Below the pieces are notes generated by a model, which saw nothing but the letters and a program-made list of their open reading frames with translations, was not told the origin of the DNA and ran no database searches. A program made the translations under genes and the position numbers. A stretch of DNA of 20,000 bases from Glandiceps talaboti (taxonomy: Eukaryota; Hemichordata; Enteropneusta; Spengelidae): NCBI RefSeq assembly GCF_964340395.1, contig NC_135564.1, positions 4,660,361-4,680,360 of the forward strand. Direction: 5' to 3'. Shown in pieces: positions 1 through 8,927 of this stretch (positions are counted from its first letter, which is position 1; each line of letters begins with the position of its first letter).

Positions 1-1420
1 GACATAATTTATTAATTTGCTCTTGTAAAAGAATGGAACATATTAGAATTGTTCCCATGTATATTACGTTTGTTCAGACTATGTATATAATAAGACCACG
101 TAACTAACGAGGAGGTCTGGCGCAAAATCCTTTAAACAATCGGTCCGTAAAGGGGCTCATGTCGGCGGTCAAAAAATGCATTGAAATGTGGTATGGGCAT
201 GTATCAAGGCGGCATGGGCTGGCAAAAAACATTGCCTAATCAAAATTCCTCAACCCCCCCCCCTCTTCCCATACCTAATGGCTCGACCCTTAGTAGATGG
301 AAACTAGCTTATTCTGTTAGAGAACTTCCAATTATGGTTGAATGGGTTCTAATTGCAGTGGAAAACTTGGCTACATTGTTTCATTTGATGACACAGCAAT
401 GTTTATCCAACCATACACTTGACAACGAAAATGACAAAAACGGTTTAATCATGAAGGAAATCAATTAAGAAAATTTTCTTTCAGTATTTGTTATACAGTT
501 TTAATTGGAGCGATTTTATCGATTGATAAAGGGAAACAGGGAAGAAGTATGGGGGGGGAAACTTTTACATATATTAACTTTCAGCATAGTTGTACACATT
601 TACTCGATTTGGGCGAATCAATGGAAAATGTATGGATAGTATGTTAAGTAATACGCATTAGTTACTTTCAAAACAGTTTATGCAAATTTTAAAATAGTTT
701 ACGCAAAATTACTTGATTGAGAAGATCAACATAATATATAAGCGGGTATTCTTTAGTAATTTATTTAAATTACTTTCTTCCCATGTCACGTAATGGGTTA
801 ATTACATCTTGAAATAATTTAGTTTTTCGAACAAGTTTTAATTGCAATCATTATTGCAAGATTATAAGGTCGACGTCGTTAACCGAATTCTGACCTTACT
901 GATAATTTAGAAACCATATTTGCTAGATTTAACCATATTTCTCGTCCCCCTCCTTTGTTCGATTTAGTCATATTGTCACTTTTGTTTGATGTCTTAGTTA
1001 AAATTTGCCAAATGAGTTAGAAAAACAATCAACTGTATCTTTTTTTTAAAAAACTCTAAATAGTTAGATGATGCAATTAGAAAATCAAAACGGTCAGATA
1101 TGACGAAATTATGTGACATGTGCTTCGGGTATGCTTCGCGCTCTGGACGACGTCGTCGGAAAATGTCATTTTATAGCCTAAACAGTTTTGTCAGGTTCTA
1201 GATGAATAATTCCAATTGACATTCATTCCTCCAAGAAATACTCTTTGCACACCGAACAGATAAAACGTTACGTCTGCTTCAGAAAGTGAAAAAGAAGATA
1301 TCGAACGAACTTCCGACCTGCAGTCACTATTGTCACAATACCACCTGTTACTAATATATGTACATCAACGCTGTATGTGGTTAACAGTGAGTATGCTATT
1401 CCTTTGTGTAACACTGCAGA
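1..1420. other. no gene recognised
   Basis: AT-rich sequence with homopolymer runs (C9-10 near 254-263, G8-9 near 551-558) and an isolated CpG palindrome GACGACGTCGTC at 1146-1157. Short open frames, such as one at 181-468, have no recognisable domains or splice structure. Confidence 0.6.
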
Positions 1421-1516
1421 ATCGATGGCTGTGTGTGCAATCCCCATCAGTAAAGACGGATACATTCAATCGATGGCCGTGTATGCAATCCCCATCAGTA
1501 AACACGGATACATTCA
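1421..1516. repeat. two-copy tandem repeat, 48-bp unit
   Basis: The unit starting ATCGATGGCTGTGTGTGC at 1421 is repeated from 1469 with only a few changes. The length is a multiple of three and the plus frame is open through both copies, but no protein is recognisable. It lies just before the retrotransposon remnant and might belong to its 5' region. Confidence 0.9.
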
Positions 1517-1643
1517 ATCAGTCTAAACTTACTGCCTTGGAAAGCTATCCAAAATGAGAACAACGTTTTCCAGTGAAAGCAGATACAACCATCTAATCTA
1601 AACTACTTCATATTGCTAGACGATACTACTGACGAATTCAAGT

Positions 1644-2165
1644 GATGTCGAACCAAACCCAGGGCCACAAAACACAACGCAGTATGTTATAAATCTATTG
1701 TCAACACTTCTCTCCACCAGCAAAACGAACAACGCAATCCTTTAATAGAAGACTTGGCGAATGGTCTTCAACCAAAATCACCACAAACAAACCTTCACAA
1801 ACTATTACTAATTGATAATGGCCTCTGTCAAAAAGTTAACGGGCCAACCAGACTTTAATAGAAATACGTTGATTTCATCATTGAGACCAAACCAAAACAA
1901 CAGAATCAAATACTTCCAGGTAGTAGTGACCAGATCATTGTTTGCACATAACTAGACATTTCCCCGGCGCGAAAAAGATAACTTAGAAGAAAAATTCCAC
2001 TCTACAAAAATTCAGACTAGGATAAATCCTTCTTACATCTGTCAACATTAACTGAATACATAATATGAATGGAATCGACTGACGAAATGTGGACCATTAG
2101 TTGCAAAGAGGTATGGCATTATTTATTCACACGGAAATGTATATCAGTGTCACTAAAGTTCAGCT
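1644..2165 (+). pseudogene. decayed non-LTR retrotransposon with 2A-like motif and endonuclease end
   Basis: At 1644-1667 the frame reads DVEPNPGP, the complete 2A consensus (D-V/I-E-x-N-P-G-P), preceded by TILLTNSS. A stop lies nine codons before the motif. From 1748, in another frame, the sequence reads LANGLQPKSP, then DNGLCQKVNGPTR (PTR at 1844-1852), VDFII and GSSDQIIV. This is the order at the end of apurinic-type endonuclease domains of non-LTR elements (PTR, LDL, SDHxxV). The normal SDH histidine is Gln here. In-frame stops occur at 1856-1861, in the stretch after GSSDQIIV and at 2066, so the copy is dead. The motif-to-PTR distance is only about 60 codons, so an internal deletion is likely. 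Similarity fades after about 2165. Known: CR1/L2-like elements of several invertebrates carry 2A-like peptides. The clade is not determined. Confidence 0.72.
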
Positions 2166-2485
2166 GTGTTTATGACTTTTATTTATTTTTCATGTACTTG
2201 CACACGCCTGGCATACTGCCATACATCACATTTCCAAGGTCGGAGCCTTCATTTCTGAAGTTAATCTTTAACGGAAGAAAATGTATGGTATACAGTCACG
2301 TGTGTCAAAATGGTCAGATCTATGGTATTCAATTACGACTGAATGTTTTAGTCAAAAGTTGCATGAATTCGCTATATGGCAGTTGTCGGATACGTTCCCA
2401 ATGGTGCCTAAAATTAAAATGTAATTTCAGTCAAGAACATAAACTAAATATTCTCGACAGAACAAGTGGTGCGGGATTCGTTTGA
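2069..2485 (+). other. 138-codon open frame continuing the retrotransposon remnant
   Basis: The longest Met-started frame in the window. It begins directly after an in-frame TGA (2066-2068) and continues the same frame as the endonuclease remnant. Its first 30 or so residues (MESTDEMWTI and on) may still be retrotransposon. The rest is hydrophobic and cysteine-rich and matches nothing I know. I see no clear intron or regulatory signal. Most likely it is a chance opening. Confidence 0.3.
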
Positions 2486-2489
2486 AAAG

Positions 2490-3847
2490 GTTTTTTTTAT
2501 GGGTGGATAAAAGTGTTTGTTAAGTATACAAGCATTAAGAAACTCAGAAACCATGATCAAATCCCATAATTAAATTTTTTACCTGTTTCGTTTTGAAACC
2601 TATGATAACTGAAAATTGAAAATGAAGTGTTATGTTCGCTGAAATTCGCATATAGCTACTTGTAAGCACGATTTGGGATTAGGATAATTGCTAGCAACCA
2701 AATTAACTAACAATGATAACAATATTTTGTCATTGATACTCTCTATGTATTTTGACATTGGATAGGACATGTTTAAGACATCAAATCTAAAACTGAACGC
2801 TATTTCGGGAAGAAAAGTAACACTCACGAGAACAAGACTTCTCTTGGTTGGTTGTCGCCATTTTGGAAAATTGCGCCCTCACATAGTGATTCAGAGAAAA
2901 CTGGGTTCTTAGGGGATGATTCCTGGTCTTAGTATCTAATTTAATTGTTTCCAAATTTAACGCCCGTCTCTATCCTACCCATGTGTAGGAACTGCAAATA
3001 TTGACACTAATAATAACACCATGAAGTTCAACTTTATCGTAATTAGTAAAGTTTCAGTGCTTGAAATACATAGCCTTTGCATATTACCGTATGTCCTGAG
3101 ATGCCAGTATATCAATTAATTTACGTTCGCTGGGTTGCTCAAAATAAAAATCGAGGAGCGTATTTCACTCTGAAGTGGTCAAAAAAAAGCAAACTAGTAG
3201 AAAGTGGTATTCACCTTCGATTCCACCTCAGCGCACACTAGAGTCACAATTTAAAGTAAAAACACACGTTGGCTTCTCTCAGTGTTGTAGTTTCTATCAC
3301 TTTCTATGCATAGATAATTATTCACGTTATAGAACACATACACTGATCATCAAGTTGTAGAGCTACTTAAATAGACGACTCTCTAACGAAGAAGTAATGA
3401 GGTAATTCAGAGAAAACAAGTAAATTATTAATGTACCATCGAAAATCTAATAAATAATACATTAAAATCTTGTAATTTGATAATACAGTAACGAAGATTT
3501 ACTTCTGAATCATTTTTAAAAATATTTTTGACTTGATTATTTCTGATTGATGGTTTATCATATCTAAATTTAATTCAAATTTCCCTTGGGATGCTCGTTT
3601 AATAACTAATTTTATTTCAAATGTATAAAATATGACTAGCGCAAGAGATCCGGACAATGACATATAAATACGCATCGTAATGGGATTCTAAATACATTAA
3701 GATTAAAGAACTATTTTTCTTTGATATTGCCGACAGAAGAAAATGATCACACAGCTATTGATCACTTTACCGCCGTATTTTATATTTTCATGTTTTACAT
3801 TATGTCTATGGTATGGTATATCATTTAAATCGTTGATTTGTGAATCA
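2490..3847. other. no gene recognised
   Basis: AT-rich, with stops in all frames and only short open stretches. I see no splice-bounded exons, RNA gene or clear repeat, apart from the words ATTCAGAGAAAAC occurring twice (near 2890 and 3406). Confidence 0.55.
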
Positions 3848-3849
3848 TG

Positions 3850-4025
3850 TAGAATGTGCCTCGGGAAATCAAACCTCTTAAAACGTCTTAAAACTTCGTC
3901 ATAGGAAACTTGTTCCAGCTTCCTTTTATAATTGTAATTTGGAGTTCATCGTCTTGATTTCAAGGAAATTGACAATCGCTGGAGTTAACAAGGTATTCGG
4001 CGGCCATATTGGATTCTTAAATTCC
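3850..4025 (+). repeat. left copy of a diverged inverted repeat pair
   Basis: Matches 5608-5424 in reverse complement, with the same order of blocks: TAGAATGTGCCT then GGGA, a CTTAAAA block, CTTGT..TTCC, a CGTCTTG block, GAGTTAA and GCGGCCATATTGGATTCT. Blocks are separated by small indels. Spacing between first and last block is about 150-167 bases in both copies. Confidence 0.7.
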
Positions 4026-4812
4026 ATATTTTTTAAAGTTTTATTTTGACCTATTTCAAAGTTTTTACAGTGCCGCCTCATGAAATTGTTTTAAAGTAAG
4101 AACTTGGAGTTCTTTGAACCAAGTAACGGCAAAAGTTTAAGATTGTTTCTCCAAAGCACCTACTACGTTAAAAATGTATTATGTGTCTGGATATTATTGC
4201 ATGACATAACACATCATGTCATGACAAAATGATATGATGCGTCGCGCACGACCGAGACGGAACGAGTATAACAGAGATACAAAACTGAAGACACGTCATG
4301 ATTACTTGGCAAATATAGGAAGACACGAAATAACTCTGCATGACAACATCACATAATTATCTCAGAGCTATCCATCAATAGTAATGTAGGCTACCACTTT
4401 AATATTTAGTAACCATGTTCATTTTCAACTGATCTAACTATAGATAATCAGAATTCTTAGAATTATTCCAAACTCGTCAACATTATCACAACAATCATAA
4501 CATCAACCGATCAAGTTGTTTCCCAGTTTTATTCTTATTGCGGGGAAAGCACGGAATACAGATTTATATTTTCCAAAGGAAACGGAGATCAATAATTCAT
4601 CTCTTGGTCCATAAATATAGGACTACGTGTCAATTAACGTGTTTTTCTTTCCACAGTACTAGCCTAAATTATTTTCTAAGCACGACAGTTGATAGATTGA
4701 CATATACGTAGGTGTGTCGGTCAGTATGACTCATACACAAGTCAAAATCCAGTTATACAGATATTAATGATGTCAAACAGTTCATTGCTCTATTTTATTT
4801 ATAAATTAACAC
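4026..4812. other. no gene recognised between inverted repeat arms
   Basis: AT-rich; short palindromic words such as CATGACATAACACATCATGTCATG near 4200-4223, but no open frame of note. If the flanking arms are the ends of one transposon, this is its internal part and has no surviving transposase. Confidence 0.5.
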
Positions 4813-4814
4813 TA

Positions 4815-5051
4815 TACGAAAAGTCATATTTGACCATGTCTTTCCACCGGGGTAAATCTTTAGCAGAGGATATGTAAATGTGGTGAGTATAAGACGAAGC
4901 GACACCCTTGACTTAATTTACCCCCGGTGATCTCTCCCCCGGGGGCTGTAAACAGTCAAAAGTGTCACTTCGTCTCGTACTACCCCTTGACCGAGATGGT
5001 AGTTAGGTGGGTCACAGGTAGGGTAAAGGTGGGAAAATTTGACTTTTCGTA
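4815..5051. mobile_element. 237-bp foldback element (MITE-like), TA target duplication
   Basis: Outer inverted repeats begin TACGAAAAGTCA and match over 16 of the first 17 bases. Inner inverted arms 4884-4912 and 4955-4983 share ...GACGAAG.GACAC...TTGAC. The centre again folds (TTTACCCCCGG against CCGGGGGCTGTAAA). TA at 4813-4814 and 5052-5053 is the probable target duplication, as with Tc1/mariner-type elements. It has no coding capacity. Confidence 0.85.
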
Positions 5052-6060
5052 TATTGTAAAGTTGTTTTTCAACGGTTCGAAGATTCATCCCCATTGATGT
5101 TTTTCACCTTCAGCTAAAACAGAATTCACCGTTATCAGCAAATACGTGCAAAATCATTAAATTTTCTGATTCGTTATTCAGGTCGAACGAGGACATTGTT
5201 TTGTTAATGCTATAAATTATCTAACGAGTTAATTAATATTTAAAACATGAAGGTCAATCACGTGACAATCTCCATAGCAACTAGAACTACGTCACGTTTT
5301 TTTACATCACTTTATTATCTCGACATATTAGGTGTTAAAGATATTTTACATAGGAATTGGAAAGTTTGAACAATTTTATAACTCCATCATCTACTAGTTA
5401 CTCCACTGTCAAAATAATATTTAGAATCCAATATGGCCGCAGAATGAATTTTTAACTCTAGGGGAAAGACGAAAGATTGTTAAACAAGACGGTAAACCCA
5501 CAAATTCCTGTATTTCACATGGGTCAGGAATACAAGCTTTCACATGGCAAAGTCTGAAGAGATTTTAAGAACTCCGATTTAGATAAAGTAGTCCCAAGGC
5601 ACATTCTATCTCAAACGTCGGCATCGACTCGGAAATCCGAAACCCGGTTACATGTAAATGGCTGTATTCATGTTACCTAGTCGTGTCGAATACCTCACTG
5701 TGTACTAACCATAATTACACTATTTTCATATCTACATACATCACAAGGGAATATAAAGTGTCACGGTACAGTATTTCATCAAAGACTTTGTTTTAAAAGG
5801 CTTTCTAATTCCCTTCACTGATTTTTGTACTGTACTTACCTCGAGCATTTAACGGTTAGGATGTGAGCTTTGAACCCATTAAAATTGGAATTTTTTCATG
5901 CATTAAATCATAAATTTTAAAGAGGGATCTCGATAAAAAGACGTGAGGACTCAACCACGTCAGGTAGAAAGCATCGTGTTCATTTCCAATGATCAAACAT
6001 GTTTGATAGAGCCATGTTCAGGTATTAATCGATGAAAAAATCATTAAATATATCACTGCA
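5052..6060. other. no gene recognised
   Basis: Apart from the inverted repeat arm at 5424-5608, this is AT-rich with no supported exon. A stretch near 5260-5300 (GTCACGTGA flanked by CCATAGCAACTAGAACTACGTCACG) recalls common animal interspersed repeats, but I cannot name the family. Confidence 0.5.
5424..5608 (-). repeat. right copy of the diverged inverted repeat pair
   Basis: Reverse-complement partner of 3850-4025. The two arms enclose about 1.4 kb that includes the foldback element 4815-5051. Either the termini of one old 1.76-kb element or two inverted copies of one short repeat. Confidence 0.7.
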
Positions 6061-6070
6061 TGAAAAAGGC

Positions 6071-6167
6071 AGAATCCATCATGGATTCTTTTATATTCTA
6101 TACTGGATACTGTGAGAATCCAACAGAATCCAGAGGTATTTATTATGGATTATTCAGAGAATCCATC
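6071..6167. repeat. GAATCC-rich palindromic cluster
   Basis: AGAATCCAT-C-ATGGATTCT at 6071-6089 is a perfect 9-bp inverted repeat with a one-base centre. Further GAATCCA or TGGATT words follow near 6101, 6118, 6127, 6146 and 6158. Cause and function are unknown. Confidence 0.6.
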
Positions 6168-6187
6168 ATCTATGTTTGTCCTGATTT

Positions 6188-6233
<46 letters not shown>

Positions 6234-6234
6234 C
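6188..6234. repeat. (ACA)n microsatellite
   Basis: Nearly 16 perfect units. It reads as polyglutamine in one frame of a 69-codon open stretch, but no gene context supports translation. Confidence 0.97.
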
Positions 6235-6638
6235 TACAACGCCACCTTGTGTTAACTTGGAGAACATAACTTTGGTGCCATGCATAACGAAAGTGCAATA
6301 CCCTTCTGTACTATTACTACCTTATAAGCTTTCAAGAAACAATCAACCTAATCCGGTTATTTATCAACCATTGTATCAAAAGCCATGGAAGAACACTTTC
6401 TCAGATACATCAATTTTGAAGATACATTACCATCTTTGCATTTTAGATTGACCATATAATTTGATTAGGTGTTAATGTTACCAATGCCGTCTTCTATGTA
6501 TCATCAACAATACAAATTCCAAGGTTGTGTACCTTTTTTTTCAATGACAATTAAAACTCCTATACACACATTTTCTTTCATGATATATTATTTCACACTC
6601 GTATACATACACCAAGAACGATTACTTTAGCTTGACAC

Positions 6639-6796
6639 ATTCTATGTAATATATATTAGTAACTTTTACTACCAACTTGTTTGTCAACTCCAATGTTGGC
6701 CTCCTTACATCATGTCTACTGCATTGTATGTAATATTTTACTATTGCTACCAACATGTTCTGGTTTGTCAATTTTAATACTTGTCTCCCTATAACA
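6639..6796. repeat. diverged tandem duplication, about 83-bp unit
   Basis: Copy 1 from 6639 and copy 2 from 6722 share TTNTATGTAATAT, CTACCAAC, TTTGTCAA and CTCC..A.A.CAT blocks in the same order. Confidence 0.7.
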
Positions 6797-8367
6797 TTTT
6801 TATTTATTGCTCTTAGTGATTTTTAACACAGTACAGTATTAATGAGTGTGAATAATGATACACACTACAGCGCCCTCACTAGTCCGGTGGCGATAATCTG
6901 AATGATGAGGGTTATCCATAACTCCTTCTGATTTGCATCTTTGTATATTCCTTATTTCATAACTTCCTTTATTAACCATATTCATGAACAGTTTAAATAT
7001 AAAAATCATAACTGAAACATAGATAACAAAACACACTTACAAATGTTATTTCCTCTAAAACAAACAAAACTGTAGATTTGAAGAACTCAGATTTAATTAT
7101 TGTCTTGTTTATTGCTGCAAAGAAAGTAAGTTAAAACTGTCCTGCATTTTACCTTATAAACCATATACAACCAAGGCTCACTTTGCCTGGATAGCACCGT
7201 ATGGTATGATATGTCGAAATGAGTCTTGGTTGTTGATATTCATGAATTGTAACATACATTTTGTACAGATACCTTGACACTGAACTACAACTCATAGTTG
7301 CAACAATGTAACAAGAATAGGAAAGAACAATGGACACCATATAAAAAACAACACAGACAAAGAAAGTTATTGTTATATGGAAAACGTTTTATTTACTATC
7401 AAATTTGATTACTGTCCTAGCCACCATAGTTTGCTGGATGGTTAACCTGGTACTACAGGTTCTCTCCCTATAGCCTGCAAACTCAGAAATTCAAATTTAG
7501 TATTTCTCATGGATATCATGCGCAAAAGCTCATTGGTTGAATTAGCCACATGATGCCAAAAATTGGTTGAGTGTAAAGTTACCCGGATGTGAGCTTTGTA
7601 ATTAATAAATAAATCTTGGACATCCATGATTTTGTAATGAGATGTTGCCAAAAGTACTACATTTGAATTACTGGGTTCACAGGCTGTGTGTAGAGTTTTT
7701 TATTATCAAGTTAACCATCCAATGATCCGGTCTATTACAAAAGGAGGTCGTCATTATCCTGGCATCACTGTAAATAATACTTAAACAATAAATCAGGAGA
7801 ATAAGAATGACAAAGTAATGTAGGATGAAGTTTCAGCAGATTATTATTTATTAAAACCAGAGCCAGATTTTAAAAGTTCCAGATTTTAAAAATTCCATCG
7901 ATTTGTTAAAACACGTCATCTATATCATGTCACCTGTCATTATACAAAAATATGTCGAGACTCAGATATCCATATACTCTATTTGGGTTGTAATGTCATA
8001 CTGTCTCAGAAATGTGCACTGTACAAGAAGCTCTGTTTAAGTATTGGTAAAATATAACTGACTATGTTTCCTAAATATCCAACATGTGTGTACACCTTCA
8101 CCAATAAAAATAACCTTTCCAGTTTGCACCAGTGGGGGAGCTTCCATCTTTAAAATGGAATTACCATGAATACATAATGCTAACATATGTACTGTTTATA
8201 AATTTTCAGACCTCTTTGTCAAAGTTTAAAAAAATACCCTTTGCTCTGTAACATCACAAGACATTGGAACACTGACACTGAACATCAAATTTAAAAGTTT
8301 TTAGTTGTTTAAAAATTTTTTGAAGTGAACCTTTCATCTTTGAAGACTGTTTCACATCGTTTTCTAC
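6797..8367. other. 3' flank of the PLD-like gene, no exon recognised
   Basis: Likely contains the end of the PLD-like 3' UTR. Minus-strand AATAAA candidates occur near 7848 and 7388, but none is decisive. Short minus-strand open frames (6839-7036, 7149-7340, 7442-7651) show no domain or splice structure. Distance to the stop codon would make a UTR of roughly 0.9-1.4 kb. Confidence 0.45.
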
Positions 8368-8502
8368 ACCAGTAGTTTACTGTGGTTATTTTGTAAAACT
8401 GTATAAAATTGGCTCACCTACTAAGCTCTAAATACCAGTACATTGCTGTGGTTATATTTTACAACTGTATAAAACTGACTGGCTTGTTTTTAGTAAACTC
8501 TA
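8368..8502. repeat. tandem duplication, about 66-bp unit, in the PLD 3' UTR
   Basis: Copies start at 8368 and 8434 (ACCAGTA....TGTGGTTAT.TT......ACTGTATAAAA). It adjoins the 38-bp array, so two generations of tandem duplication stand next to each other. Confidence 0.85.
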
Positions 8503-8768
8503 TGATACTAAGATGACTTAGTACATCATCTACCACTGTATACTACTAAGTTGACTTAGTAGATCATCTACCACTGTATACTACTAAGATGACTTAGTAC
8601 ATCATCTACCACTGTATACTACTAAGATGACTTAGTACATCATCTACCACTGTATACTACTAAGTTGACTTAGTACATCATCTACCACTGTATACTACTA
8701 AGATGACTTAGTAGATCATCTACCACTGTATACTACTAAGATGACTTAGTACATCATCTACCACTGTA
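8503..8768 (-). repeat. seven-copy 38-bp minisatellite spanning the PLD stop codon
   Basis: Seven head-to-tail units of exactly 38 bases (starts 8503, 8541, 8579, 8617, 8655, 8693, 8731), differing at one or two positions (ATGACTTAG/TTGACTTAG, GTACAT/GTAGAT). Each has an inverted repeat TACTAAG-ATGA-CTTAGTA able to form a hairpin in RNA. The unit nearest the coding region supplies the last codons and the TAG. There are no unique spacers, so it is not a CRISPR array. Confidence 0.97.
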
Positions 8769-8927
8769 TGCTACTGAGTGGCTTTGCATGTTCGGAATAC
8801 CAATCTCTTTCAAACACATTTAATAGTTGCTTTTGGAAAGTCTTATCACCCTCTGCAGTTGTCTGATTGACTACAAATCCAATACCTCCTGTATCCACAA
8901 AATAATCTCCTGACCAGTTAGATGTCC
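8758..8927 (-). CDS. PLD3/4-like terminal exon 8 with stop codon
   Basis: Finishes Gly417 and gives residues 418-472 ending SSIQW. It carries [10 protein letters not shown], the family motif after the second HKD, and an ERDW-type helix near the end. The last codons and the TAG (8760-8758) lie in the first unit of a 38-bp minisatellite running down to 8503. Confidence 0.95.

Noticed and set aside
181-468. 95-codon plus frame near the left end
   Set aside because: Contains a poly-proline from a C homopolymer, has no domain, and upstream and downstream splice signals are absent.
6060-6269. Open frame with a polyglutamine run
   Set aside because: It is just translation of the ACA microsatellite; no domain, splice sites or neighbouring exons support it.
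8503-8768. Regular 38-bp repeats resembling a CRISPR array
   Set aside because: Units are head to tail without unique spacers, and the array overlaps an animal coding exon.
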